Positions 51,301-60,011 of a stretch of DNA of 64,000 nucleotides are shown piece after piece. The DNA lies in contig DKUE01000019.1 in the NCBI GenBank assembly GCA_002490525.1, forward strand, positions 49,022-113,021, in the 5' to 3' direction. The notes beneath the pieces were generated by a model. It ran no database searches. It was not told the DNA's origin and saw only the letters and a list, made by a program, of their open reading frames with translations. The number at the start of each line of letters is the position of its first letter. Within the stretch, counting starts at the first letter, position 1. The translations under genes and the position numbers were made by a program. Origin of the DNA: Ruminococcaceae bacterium UBA7212. Lineage in GTDB: Bacteria > Bacillota > Clostridia > Oscillospirales > Acutalibacteraceae.

Positions 51301-52671
51301 ATGAGTAAAGATGAATACAAATCTTCTTTAAGAGAAAAAATACCGTACAGTATGTACGCTTTCGGACAGGGTATAATTTATACATTGGTTTCGCAATTTT
51401 TAATGTTTTATTATACCGATTATGTATTTTTGCCTGAGTTGGTTGTGTCTGCAATTATGTTCGGCGGAAAAATTTGGGACGGTGTGAATGATACACTGTT
51501 TGGCTTAATGATGGATAAAATCCGTTTTAAAAGCGGGAAACGCTTTATCCCTTATTTACGTCTTTCTGCCGTAGTGATTCCAATATCCACAGTATTGCTT
51601 TTCTCAGTTGAAAATATTGAAAGTATGGGACTCCGCATCACAGCCGCAATTTTAACATATGTTTTTTGGGATCTTTGCTACACAATTTCCGATGCACCTA
51701 TGCTTGCCCTTCCCACGGTTATGACAACAAGTGTTAAAGACCGTTCCACACTTATGACCTTTTGCGGTATCGGCGGCGCGATGGCAATGGCACTTTCGGC
51801 AATCGGTATTCCGATGATATTTAAAAGCAAGGGCTTCTTTGTAACGGGGCTTATTGTCAGTGCGGTCAGCTTCATTTCAATGATAATGGTATCTGTTTTT
51901 TGTAAGGAACGGTTTTACTCAAAGGTTGAAAATAATCAGTCTGCAACTCTTAAAGAGACATGGGCATATTTAAAGACAAACCATTATTTGCTTATGTTCT
52001 ATTGCTACCGCTTGGTGTCAGGTATCGTTTCGGCATCTATGCTGGTTTATATGGCAAAATGGTGCTTAGGCGATGAGGGTGCGACGGGTACAATAGCCAT
52101 TTATTCCATGCCCATGATTATTGTTATCTATCTTTTATCACCGTTTATCTTAAAGAAATTTGATAAGATAACCATTTATCGTGTATGCACTGTTTTGTCG
52201 GCGATTATGTATTTGGTAACCTATTTAATAGGATATCAGAATAAGACTTTTGTTCTCCTTGCTATGGCTGTAATTGCGGCATTGGCAATTCTCCCCGGCA
52301 TTGTAATGGGTGCCATCCCGCAGGACTGCATCGAGTATGGTACATTTAAGTCGGGTATCCGTAAAGAAGGCATTACATTTGCATTGCAAAGCTTTATTTC
52401 AAAGGTGATTGCGGCGTTTGCCTCCGTTAATGCTATGCTGATTCTCCATTTCACAGATTATGACCCATTACTGGAAGCACAGTCTGAAACAACAGCTTCG
52501 GCTATCTGGGCGGGTACACTGCTATTGCCGATGACGGGTATGGTTTTAGGACTTGTATTCCTTTTTGCTTATAAACTCAAGGATCGCGATGTTCAGCTTA
52601 TGAGCGATGCAAACAAGGGTAAAATCACTAAGGAAGAAGCACGCAGTCAAATGTCAAGAGAATATAAATAA
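51301..52671 (+). CDS. GPH-family sugar:cation symporter
   Basis: This 456-residue carrier has the signature KIWDGVNDTLFGLMMDKIRF and DCIEYGTFKSGIRKEGITF. It is clearly related to the 47570 symporter but is lower in GC and codon bias, so it is not a simple recent duplicate. It may take up a second oligosaccharide of the same polymer. Confidence 0.88.
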   Translation: MSKDEYKSSLREKIPYSMYAFGQGIIYTLVSQFLMFYYTDYVFLPELVVSAIMFGGKIWDGVNDTLFGLMMDKIRFKSGKRFIPYLRLSAVVIPISTVLLFSVENIESMGLRITAAILTYVFWDLCYTISDAPMLALPTVMTTSVKDRSTLMTFCGIGGAMAMALSAIGIPMIFKSKGFFVTGLIVSAVSFISMIMVSVFCKERFYSKVENNQSATLKETWAYLKTNHYLLMFYCYRLVSGIVSASMLVYMAKWCLGDEGATGTIAIYSMPMIIVIYLLSPFILKKFDKITIYRVCTVLSAIMYLVTYLIGYQNKTFVLLAMAVIAALAILPGIVMGAIPQDCIEYGTFKSGIRKEGITFALQSFISKVIAAFASVNAMLILHFTDYDPLLEAQSETTASAIWAGTLLLPMTGMVLGLVFLFAYKLKDRDVQLMSDANKGKITKEEARSQMSREYK

Positions 52672-52750
52672 ATTGTTTTTTAGGTAAAAAGGCGGCAGAA
52701 TGAAATTCGCCGACAGAGAGTTAAAATTTGTTAAGTAACGGGGTCTTAAA

Positions 52751-53773
52751 ATGAAACTTGCTTTGTATATTATCGGTGCCGTTCTCGGTGTTTTCGCATT
52801 GGCGGTTATCGCGTTCCTGATTTACTTTATAAGCTCTCCCATGCCCGTAGTAAAAAAACTGCGCGGCGGTATGGACGGACCTATAACATACCCTAAGGAC
52901 AGCGAAAATTTAAAGGACAATATTGAGATCCAAAAAGACCTTACATACCCTTCAAAATACGGAAAAAATACAATTGACCTTTATCTGCCAAAGCATGACG
53001 GAAAATATCCGCTTGTGATGTGGGTGCACGGCGGCGCGTTTGTAGCCGGGGATAAATCAGGTGTTGAAAACTGGGCTGTAATGCTTGCCAATAACGGTTA
53101 TGCCGTGGCGGCAATGAACTATGAATGGGCGCCCGAAGCGGCTTATCCTGCACAGGTTATTCAGATTACCGAGGCACTGAAAACGGTCGGAAAAATCGCC
53201 GCTGACAACGGGAAAATCGATATGGCACGCGTTGTGATTGCAGGCGATTCCGCAGGTGCACATATGGCGGCGCAGTTCGCGCTTATCCATACGAATTCTG
53301 CGTTTGCAAAGCGTATGGATATCGTATCGCCTCTCGAAAAAAACGCACTGAAATGTGCACTCCTTTATTGCGGACCGTATAATCTTGAAAAAATGTTCGG
53401 CATTGAAAATAAATTGTTACGATTATTTATCAGCCGTGTCGGCTGGAGTTATCTCGGTCGGAAAAACTGGCGTAAATCAAAGTGGCTTGACACACTTACA
53501 CCCGCCGATTTTGTTACGGAAAACTTTGTGCCGTCATACATAACGGACGGCAACAGCTTTTCATTTGAAAGCCACGGTATGGAACTGGGCAAAAAACTTT
53601 GTTCCCTGGGCGTAACGGTTGCTGAGCGATATTTTCCCAAAGAAAAATTCGGTGAAGTGAATCATGAGTACCAAATGCTGTTGGATACCGAAAACGGTAT
53701 GATGTGTTTGCAGGATACTCTGGAATTTTTATCTGAAATAATGAAAAGTGAAAGTGTGCCGAATAAAAAATGA
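52751..53773 (+). CDS. Membrane-anchored HSL-type esterase
   Basis: This 340-residue alpha/beta hydrolase has an N-terminal membrane helix (about 5-27). The oxyanion motif is HGGAF and the nucleophile is Ser167 in GDSAGAH, typical of hormone-sensitive-lipase-family carboxylesterases. In a glycosidase locus it probably removes acyl groups from sugars. The topology (N-in, catalytic domain out or in) is not fixed by the sequence. Confidence 0.82.
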   Translation: MKLALYIIGAVLGVFALAVIAFLIYFISSPMPVVKKLRGGMDGPITYPKDSENLKDNIEIQKDLTYPSKYGKNTIDLYLPKHDGKYPLVMWVHGGAFVAGDKSGVENWAVMLANNGYAVAAMNYEWAPEAAYPAQVIQITEALKTVGKIAADNGKIDMARVVIAGDSAGAHMAAQFALIHTNSAFAKRMDIVSPLEKNALKCALLYCGPYNLEKMFGIENKLLRLFISRVGWSYLGRKNWRKSKWLDTLTPADFVTENFVPSYITDGNSFSFESHGMELGKKLCSLGVTVAERYFPKEKFGEVNHEYQMLLDTENGMMCLQDTLEFLSEIMKSESVPNKK

Positions 53774-53832
53774 AGAAACTTATGTTCGTTTGACGGTACA
53801 TTTTATGTGAAACCGTGTGGAGTTGAGTGTGA

Positions 53833-54774
53833 ATGAAGATTTTTGGTATCCTGTTGCTGATTTTAACTGTCCTGTTGTTATTGTTGGGCTATCTTTTGTT
53901 TAGATTGATGGTACGTCGCTCCGAAAAACCTTATCAGCCGCCCGATGTGAACAAAGTGAAGGAAGAAGAACGTGCAGGTGTTGCATTTATTTTAGAGGAA
54001 TATGACCGTATTCAAAAGTGGGGATACGAAACTGTAAGGATTCAAACAAGAAAGGAAGAAACGCTTTGCGGCTATTTTGTAAAAGCCAAAAAACCGACGA
54101 ATAAAACCGTGCTGATGATACACGGCTACCGTTCCTGTAATTTTTACGAGTTTGCTCATTTTGCTTTGATGTATTTGGAGCATTTCGGCTGGAATGTTTT
54201 GATTGCAGATGACTACGCCCACGGACAGAGTGACGGAAAATATATCGGCTTCGGCTGGATGGATAGACTGGATATTCACAAATGGACCGATTGGTTGGTT
54301 GAGCGTATGGGTACGGACAGCAAGATCTTATTGCATGGGTGCAGTATGGGTGCCGCCGCAGTTCTGACTGCCGCAGGAGAAGAAAATTTGCCGAAACAGG
54401 TCTGCGGAATTGTTGCCGATTGCGGCTTTTCCAGTCTCTATAAGTTTTGCAAGGATATTTCAAAAAAATATCTGCACATTCCGCTTTTTCCTATATATTA
54501 TATTGCAAGCTGTTATTGTAAGCTGTTGGCGGGCTACCGTTACAGCGATGTCAACGCGGCAAAAAGCGCAGCAAAAATAAAAATTCCGACTTTGATTATT
54601 CACGGTTTAAACGACCCTGTCACCGCGTGTGAAAATGCAAATATTATTTTTGATGCCTTGAAATGCACGAAAAAATTATGGTTGGTACCCGATGCCGGAC
54701 ATGGCCAGTCGATTCTTTATGACCGCAAGGGCTACGAAAATGCGGTTGGCGGCTTAATGGATTATTTGAATTGA
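53833..54774 (+). CDS. Membrane-anchored alpha/beta hydrolase
   Basis: This 313-residue protein has a hydrophobic N-terminal segment (about 3-24). The serine hydrolase core carries MIHGYRS (oxyanion) and the nucleophile Ser171 in HGCSMGAA, with Asp in HGLNDPV and His in DAGHGQS. It resembles DUF/BAAT-like or peptidase S9-type acyl esterases. It has its own ribosome site and 59-base spacer. Nearest role: deacylation within the locus. Confidence 0.8.
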   Translation: MKIFGILLLILTVLLLLLGYLLFRLMVRRSEKPYQPPDVNKVKEEERAGVAFILEEYDRIQKWGYETVRIQTRKEETLCGYFVKAKKPTNKTVLMIHGYRSCNFYEFAHFALMYLEHFGWNVLIADDYAHGQSDGKYIGFGWMDRLDIHKWTDWLVERMGTDSKILLHGCSMGAAAVLTAAGEENLPKQVCGIVADCGFSSLYKFCKDISKKYLHIPLFPIYYIASCYCKLLAGYRYSDVNAAKSAAKIKIPTLIIHGLNDPVTACENANIIFDALKCTKKLWLVPDAGHGQSILYDRKGYENAVGGLMDYLN

Positions 54775-54960
54775 TAAGATGCAAAGGCAAACAGAGGCCA
54801 AAAAATTTGATATATCCGATAAAATCAAACCTTCGGCGATATGGCTTCGCTTTGTAAGGATATTGTTGAAAACCGCACACAGGAGTTTTATATTCAAAAA
54901 CTCCGACGCTGCACAGTTGATTTTTGTTGAAAATATTTTTAATTGGAAGGTGCAGAAGAA

Positions 54961-55701
54961 ATGACAAACGGACAGAAATGGAAATACGGTATGCTCGGCG
55001 CATTGCTTCCAACCGTTATTTTAATTCTTATACTTATTGCGGCAGGCGTGGTTATCCGTTTTGTAATGGAAATGGGACCCAAGGATATCGCCCGCAAGAC
55101 CGAGCAGTATGCTCAGCTGGCGGAGCTTGCACCGCAAAATGCTACCGTGTTTTTCGGCGACTCAATCACAGAATATTGCAGTGTTGAAAATATTTATGCA
55201 GAATACAGCCAAAAATCCGCTTCACCGATTATCAACCGCGGAATCAGTGCCGAAACGACGGAGAATATGTTGAAACGTGTTGAGGACAGCGTCATTGTAA
55301 TGCAACCGCGCAATTTGGTTATGCTTATGGGCGTGAATGATTTAAGTCAGGGCGTGCCGCAGGATCAGATACTCTATAATATACGCAGTATCATAAAGCT
55401 TGTTCAGGAAAAATCACCTGAAACCAATATTGTACTTCAGGCGGTTTATCCAACGGGAGCTGAGCGCGACTCGTTATATGAAAATTTCCAGTTAAAGGGA
55501 AGGGACAGTTCGACTGTTGCAGAGCTTAATCAAAAGCTTGCAGTTATGGCTGAAGAGGAAAATGTACGCTTTTTGGATTTCACGGAAATACTATCAGACG
55601 AAAACGGAAATCTGCGCGAGGATTATACCTTTGACGGACTGCATCCGAATATAGCGGGTTATCTTGCCGTACGCGATAAAATAGTGGCTGAGCTTGTATA
55701 A
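54961..55701 (+). CDS. SGNH/GDSL-type esterase
   Basis: This 246-residue protein has an N-terminal membrane anchor (about 10-34). The four SGNH blocks are FFGDSITEY (Ser68), the RGISAETTEN glycine, MGVNDLSQG (Asn) and DGLHPN (Asp and His). Such enzymes remove acetyl groups from polysaccharides. The ATG at 54961 follows GGAAGG. Spacer 54775-54960 shows no convincing gene. The gene ends the glycosidase locus before a terminator. Confidence 0.85.
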   Translation: MTNGQKWKYGMLGALLPTVILILILIAAGVVIRFVMEMGPKDIARKTEQYAQLAELAPQNATVFFGDSITEYCSVENIYAEYSQKSASPIINRGISAETTENMLKRVEDSVIVMQPRNLVMLMGVNDLSQGVPQDQILYNIRSIIKLVQEKSPETNIVLQAVYPTGAERDSLYENFQLKGRDSSTVAELNQKLAVMAEEENVRFLDFTEILSDENGNLREDYTFDGLHPNIAGYLAVRDKIVAELV

Positions 55702-55787
55702 ATACATAGAGTTGTTTCCTTAACAGCGCAGGAGTAATTTGGAAACGAAATAAAATTGAAACAGTACAGATAAAATTTCACTAAGTC

Positions 55788-55830
55788 AAAAAACAGTCCT
55801 CAACCTTCTTTGGCTGAGGACTGTTTTTTT
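55788..55830. terminator. Bidirectional terminator
   Basis: AACAGTCCTCA and TGAGGACTGTT pair around a 12-base loop and a T-run follows. It separates the esterase gene and trxA. Region 55702-55915 shows no gene. Confidence 0.88.
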
Positions 55831-55915
55831 CGTATCCTATTCAGTTGTTTTTAATTTTTCCCCTAAGGACATCACACTTTGCGCTTTGGCAGTTTTTCTA
55901 TAGAATTTCGTTACT

Positions 55916-56233
55916 TTACACATTCTCGCGCACAAACGCGTCAATATCTGCTTTCTCACAGCCGCCGACACGTCTGGCGGCTTCCTGACCGTTTTTTATG
56001 AGCACAAGTGTCGGAATGGAAAGAATCCCGAACAGCTGTGCCAATTCCTGTGCATTGTCAACATTGATTTGGCACACTTTAATATCGTTGGCCGATTCTG
56101 CAAAGGCTTCCAGCTCGGGGTGGAGCATTTTACACGGACCGCACCAGTCTGCATAAAAGTCGAGCAAAACAGGGCTTGCGCTTTGGGCGACCTCTGTCTG
56201 ATAATTTTGAAAAGTTACTTCCGTGATTGCCAT
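55916..56233 (-). CDS. trxA: Thioredoxin
   Basis: This 105-residue protein has the active site WCGPCKM (Cys31 and Cys34), the cis-proline in SIPTLVL and the full thioredoxin length. It reduces protein disulfides. GGAG precedes the ATG. It follows the flavoprotein-like gene by 16 bases, so it probably shares the pyrB transcript. Confidence 0.95.
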   Translation of the reverse strand: MAITEVTFQNYQTEVAQSASPVLLDFYADWCGPCKMLHPELEAFAESANDIKVCQINVDNAQELAQLFGILSIPTLVLIKNGQEAARRVGGCEKADIDAFVRENV

Positions 56234-56249
56234 AGAAAATCACTCCTGT

Positions 56250-56795
56250 TTATAAAGATTTTGCCAGCAAAAACGCTTGCTGTAAAGCCGCCTGCGAAAG
56301 CGGTTTCGTATCTGTATTATCTGCGAGAACCGTGGCAATAACCGTTGTGTTCATCACAGAGAATGCGCGTTTGGTTTGGGCTTCGATAATTTCCTTGGCT
56401 TCCGCACCGTCGGACCCTGCCGTTAAAAGCAAAACCGACTTTTTCGGTTTTGCCACAGGCTTTTCTATACCGCGGCGAAACCGTGCGGAGTAGAAGCGCT
56501 GAAAGCGGTCAAACAAAGCTTTTAAGGGCGCAGGATAGGAGAGCAGGTAAACAGGACTTGCCACAATCACCAAATCTGCTTCCAAAAAACTTTTCATGAC
56601 TTTTTCAAGGTCTTTTTTAGAACAGCCGTCTGCTGCCTTGCAGTACCCGCAGTCGTTGCAGGGCGTCGGCATTACCTCAAACAGCCGCACAATTTCTACC
56701 TCGTAAGACTTGGATAAGCCCTTGAGGAAAGCAGAGCAGAGCTGTGCGGTGTGGCTGTTGCGCTTCGGTGAACCGTAAAAAATTAACGCTTTCAT
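56250..56795 (-). CDS. Flavodoxin-fold NAD(P)H reductase
   Basis: This 181-residue protein has a flavodoxin-like start (FYGSPKRNSHT, FMN phosphate loop) and a cysteine cluster CNDCGYCKAADGC at about 49-61. That cluster recalls iron-sulfur flavoproteins, where it binds a [4Fe-4S] cluster. It likely reduces FMN or quinones with NAD(P)H. The ATG overlaps the pyrB stop (ATGA), so it is translated with pyrB; the reason for the link is not clear. Confidence 0.82.
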   Translation of the reverse strand: MKALIFYGSPKRNSHTAQLCSAFLKGLSKSYEVEIVRLFEVMPTPCNDCGYCKAADGCSKKDLEKVMKSFLEADLVIVASPVYLLSYPAPLKALFDRFQRFYSARFRRGIEKPVAKPKKSVLLLTAGSDGAEAKEIIEAQTKRAFSVMNTTVIATVLADNTDTKPLSQAALQQAFLLAKSL

Positions 56796-57862
56796 TCGTC
56801 TGTCAGACTGTCACAGTATTTGCAGACCGTCTTTCCTCCCTTTTGGTAGAACAGATGCGGTACATAGCTTTCGGCATTGGTTACGCATCGCGGATTATTG
56901 CAAGTATGTGCTGTGTTATTTTGCAGGGTCGGCTTCGGCTTCGGCGCATGCTTCGCGAGCATTTTAATAATCAGCGCCATGCGTGCATACATGCCGTATT
57001 CTGCCTGTACAAAATATTTGGCACGCGGGTCGTCATCCACTTCTACCGTAATTTCATCTACACGCGGCAGGGGATGTAAAACCGCTAAATCTTTTTTTGC
57101 AAGCTCCATTTTTTTTGCGTCTAAAACATAAATTCCCTTTTGTGCCTCGTACTCCTCGGCAGAACGGAAGCGTTCCTGCTGAATCCGCGTCATATACAGT
57201 ACATCTAAGTCCCCGATGGACTTTTCCAGACTGTCCGAAAAGCTGTAAGTACAGCCGCTTTCTTCTAAAATATCCATCATATACTGCGGCAGCTGCAACT
57301 CGGGTGTAGAAATCAAAATGAAACGGTTGCCTTTGTATTTCGACAGCGTTTTGATGAGCGAGTGCACTGTGCGGCCGTTTTTCATATCACCGCAAAGACC
57401 GATGGTTAGGCCCTCTAAAGTACCTTTTTCATAGGAGAGCGTGACAATGTCTGTCAGGGTTTGCGTGGGATGTAAATGTCCGCCGTCGCCCGCATTGATA
57501 ATCGGTATTTCGGAATACAGCGAAGCAGCGAATGCCGAGCCTTCTACGGGATTTCGCATTACAATTACATCCGCATAGCCGCTGACCATGCGAATGGTGT
57601 CCTTCAAGCTTTCGCCTTTGGCAATTGAGGCATTCGAGGGATTATCAAATCCGATGACCTGCCCGCCGAGGCGCAGCATAGCGGTTTGAAAGGACATTTT
57701 GGTGCGGGTGGACGGCTCGTAAAAGAGCGTTGCCATAATTTTGCCGTGACAAGCGTCCGTAAAAATGGACGGATTTTCTTTAATCATACCTGCCAAAGCG
57801 ATGATTTCCTGCAAATCCGCCTTGGAAACTGTCTCCAAATCAATCAGATTGTGAGCCTGCAT
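56792..57862 (-). CDS. pyrB: Aspartate transcarbamylase with PyrI-like zinc knuckle
   Basis: This 356-residue protein makes carbamoyl-aspartate, the first committed pyrimidine step. The catalytic chain (1-310) has FYEPSTRTKMSF (carbamoyl phosphate), NAGDGGHLHPTQTLTD and HPLPRVDEI motifs. From 319 a tail with Cys321, Cys326, Cys347 and Cys350 (CNNPRC and CKYC) copies the zinc domain of E. coli PyrI (CxxxxC, CxxC). The nucleotide-binding domain of PyrI is absent. This matches the fused chains known in Thermotoga and Treponema. GGGAGA precedes the ATG. Confidence 0.9.
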   Translation of the reverse strand: MQAHNLIDLETVSKADLQEIIALAGMIKENPSIFTDACHGKIMATLFYEPSTRTKMSFQTAMLRLGGQVIGFDNPSNASIAKGESLKDTIRMVSGYADVIVMRNPVEGSAFAASLYSEIPIINAGDGGHLHPTQTLTDIVTLSYEKGTLEGLTIGLCGDMKNGRTVHSLIKTLSKYKGNRFILISTPELQLPQYMMDILEESGCTYSFSDSLEKSIGDLDVLYMTRIQQERFRSAEEYEAQKGIYVLDAKKMELAKKDLAVLHPLPRVDEITVEVDDDPRAKYFVQAEYGMYARMALIIKMLAKHAPKPKPTLQNNTAHTCNNPRCVTNAESYVPHLFYQKGGKTVCKYCDSLTDE

Positions 57863-57929
57863 CGTTTAAACATCTCCCGATAGTGTATTGCCGAAGCACG
57901 TGCGGTTGCGGCGCGGCATTTCAACGTAT

Positions 57930-57958
57930 ATTTTACCAATTATTGATAGAAAAAGCAA
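57930..57958 (-). promoter_or_regulatory. Promoter of pyrB
   Basis: On the minus strand TTGCTT (57958-57953), a 17-base spacer and TAAAAT (57935-57930) lie 67 bases before the start. No PyrR-type antiterminator was recognised in the leader. Confidence 0.7.
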
Positions 57959-57971
57959 TAATATTTATAGG

Positions 57972-58004
57972 AAAAAAAGCACCGCCCTTTGCAAAAAGGG
58001 CGGT
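57972..58004 (-). terminator. Terminator after the DnaI-type gene
   Basis: On the minus strand CCGCCCTTTT pairs with AAAAGGGCGG-like sequence (CCGCCC and GGGCGG arms), followed by GCTTTTTTT. It ends the replication operon before pyrB. Confidence 0.85.
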
Positions 58005-58010
58005 ATGGAT

Positions 58011-58991
58011 TTATGTTTCTTCCCATGTCGGAATACGCAAATCATTTCCCTGAAAATGAAATACGGTATAGTTGCCGAGAATACGGGATACAACGCGGTC
58101 TGTATATTTTTTTTCTAATTGCTCTATAGGCAAATTGGTGTTGATAATCGTTGGTTTCCCTCGAAGCATACGGGTGTTTACGAGGTTGTAAACGGCTGAA
58201 ACGACATAGTTGGTTGTATATTCTGTTCCAAGGTCATCCAAAATCAGTAAATCGCAGTCTAACAAAAGCGATTCGGTATCGAGATTTTCAGCAAGACCGA
58301 ATCGTTCCTTCTCCAACTTGCTCAAAAGATTCTGTGCCGTGCCGTAAATGACACCGTAGCCCTTTTGGATAACGGCTTGTGCAATCGCCAAAGAAAGATG
58401 CGTTTTTCCGAGTCCTGTACGACCAACGAAGAATAAGCTGTCGGATGCAGGAGAAAATTCCTCCGCATAGGTTTCACAGCGCGATAAAATTTCATGCATT
58501 TCTTCGCGGACAACTGTGCCGTTTGCATCCGCTTTGTCAGAGTACCGACTCAAAGAAAAACTGTCAAAATCACAAAGCTTTAAAGGCGTTTCTGCGGCAA
58601 GCTCTTTATAGGCAAGTGTCTTTAAAAGGTTTTGATAGCAGATGCAAGGCGCACCGTTTTTCACACCCGTATCTTCGCACAGGGAACAGGTATACTTCGG
58701 CAACAGAAAATCCGCAGGAAATCCGTTTTCCGTAAGCAGCTCTTTCCGTTTTCTTTGCAGTTCCAAATTGTATTTCGCGAGATTTTGCACAATTTCTAAA
58801 GCGTTTTCGCCCGCGCCGACCGCTTTAACGGCTTCCATACCCGTTTTTGCCATTTCTGCTTCAATATCTAACACAGCAGGGCACTTTTCTGCGAATTGCT
58901 TTTTATGCAGTGCGGCCGTTGTCTGTGCTTGCTCTCGTCTGGCTTTCAATTCGGCAGAGGCTTGTTTGTATATTTGCTTTGCATATCCCAT
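58011..58991 (-). CDS. DnaI/DnaC-type helicase loader
   Basis: This 326-residue AAA+ ATPase loads the replicative helicase. It has a helical N-terminal region with a cysteine motif (CSLCEDTGVKNGAPC) that may bind zinc as in DnaI. The AAA+ part has Walker A GRTGLGKTH (about 185-193) and Walker B LLILDDLGTE. It lies next to a DnaD-like gene, which is the primosome pairing of Firmicutes. The partner helicase is DnaB at 16 kb. Confidence 0.9.
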   Translation of the reverse strand: MGYAKQIYKQASAELKARREQAQTTAALHKKQFAEKCPAVLDIEAEMAKTGMEAVKAVGAGENALEIVQNLAKYNLELQRKRKELLTENGFPADFLLPKYTCSLCEDTGVKNGAPCICYQNLLKTLAYKELAAETPLKLCDFDSFSLSRYSDKADANGTVVREEMHEILSRCETYAEEFSPASDSLFFVGRTGLGKTHLSLAIAQAVIQKGYGVIYGTAQNLLSKLEKERFGLAENLDTESLLLDCDLLILDDLGTEYTTNYVVSAVYNLVNTRMLRGKPTIINTNLPIEQLEKKYTDRVVSRILGNYTVFHFQGNDLRIPTWEET

Positions 58992-58994
58992 TGC

Positions 58995-60008
58995 TTATTC
59001 CGCCTTTTTTTGTGTCTTTTTTTTGGAAGCATGCAGTGCGGCCTGAAACGCATCATTCAAATCAAAAGAACGCGCTTTATCTTCAGCGGCCTTTTTGGCT
59101 GCCGTGTGTCTGATTTTACCGGCTTCAACAGCTTCTGTGGTCTTCAGCCCTTCGCTGTGCCAATTTATCAAAATTTTATTCATATATGGAAAAGAAGGTT
59201 TACCGGTTCTGTCTGCAGTTTCTTCATAGGCTTTGATAATCATTTCTACAGAAAATCCCATTTGCATCCAGGATAAAAGATATTCGCTTTGCTTCGGTGT
59301 CGGGCGCGGATTGGAGATTCCCGTTGCCATTCGAAATTCCGTAAACAGACGGTTCACAGCCGAATCGTTTTGAATGTATTCGTTGGCGGCGTCCAGCGTA
59401 TTGATTTCGCGCTCCGCCCAGCTTTTGCCGATGCGCAGAACTGTTGCCGTAGAACCGCGTCCGCCGTCGGCGAGATGCTGAATCAGCGTTAATATAACCT
59501 CTTTTTGCAGTCCGTAGGTATCGAACAGCATGAGGAGTGTTGTCTGCATGTCCAACCCGAAGGTGCGCCCGAGAATACTCTGCGCTTCAGTCAGCAGACT
59601 GCGTACGGTTTCGTCCTCCTGAATCCGCACGGCAATTTGCTCCATGGTCGGTTTCGGCAGTACCGTCTGTTCGGTTGGTGCTTTTACGGCGGGCGCAGGG
59701 GAGAGATCGGTTTTTGTATTTTGCTCTGCCGCCGTCTTTGCCTTCGGGACAAATTTTACGTTGCCGCCTTCGTCCGTAAACAGTAAAATGCCTTTGCCGA
59801 CCCAATAATCCAGCGCGGTAAGCACTTCGTCCGCGGAAAGGGAGAGCGCTTCGGAAATTTCGCTGACAGAAACAACTCCGCTCGGATTTCGAAAAATCTT
59901 GAGCAGAGTCTTAATGCTGTTGCCGGAGGCTTCAGCCAAATATGTATCTGTAATACCGGCGGGAATCGCGAACATCGCGCCGTAGCATTCGGGATTAAGC
60001 TTATACAT
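58995..60008 (-). CDS. DnaD-domain replication initiation protein
   Basis: This 337-residue protein starts with a DnaD-type winged-helix region (LKIFRNPSGVVSVSEIS, about 35-95). A low-complexity linker with Pro/Ala/Thr (100-140) leads to two DnaD/DnaB_2 domains, the last with SEYLLSWMQMGFS and FPYMNKILINWH. It helps remodel DNA and recruit the loader at origins or restart sites. It is 3 bases from each neighbour, so tightly co-expressed with dnaI and nth. Confidence 0.88.
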   Translation of the reverse strand: MYKLNPECYGAMFAIPAGITDTYLAEASGNSIKTLLKIFRNPSGVVSVSEISEALSLSADEVLTALDYWVGKGILLFTDEGGNVKFVPKAKTAAEQNTKTDLSPAPAVKAPTEQTVLPKPTMEQIAVRIQEDETVRSLLTEAQSILGRTFGLDMQTTLLMLFDTYGLQKEVILTLIQHLADGGRGSTATVLRIGKSWAEREINTLDAANEYIQNDSAVNRLFTEFRMATGISNPRPTPKQSEYLLSWMQMGFSVEMIIKAYEETADRTGKPSFPYMNKILINWHSEGLKTTEAVEAGKIRHTAAKKAAEDKARSFDLNDAFQAALHASKKKTQKKAE

Positions 60009-60011
60009 ACA

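Noticed and set aside
54779..54964. 61-residue frame between the alpha/beta hydrolase and the SGNH esterase
   Set aside because: It has no ribosome site, overlaps the next start and shows no recognisable domain.
57863..57930. PyrR-type leader before pyrB
   Set aside because: The ~60-base leader is too short and has no terminator/antiterminator pair.
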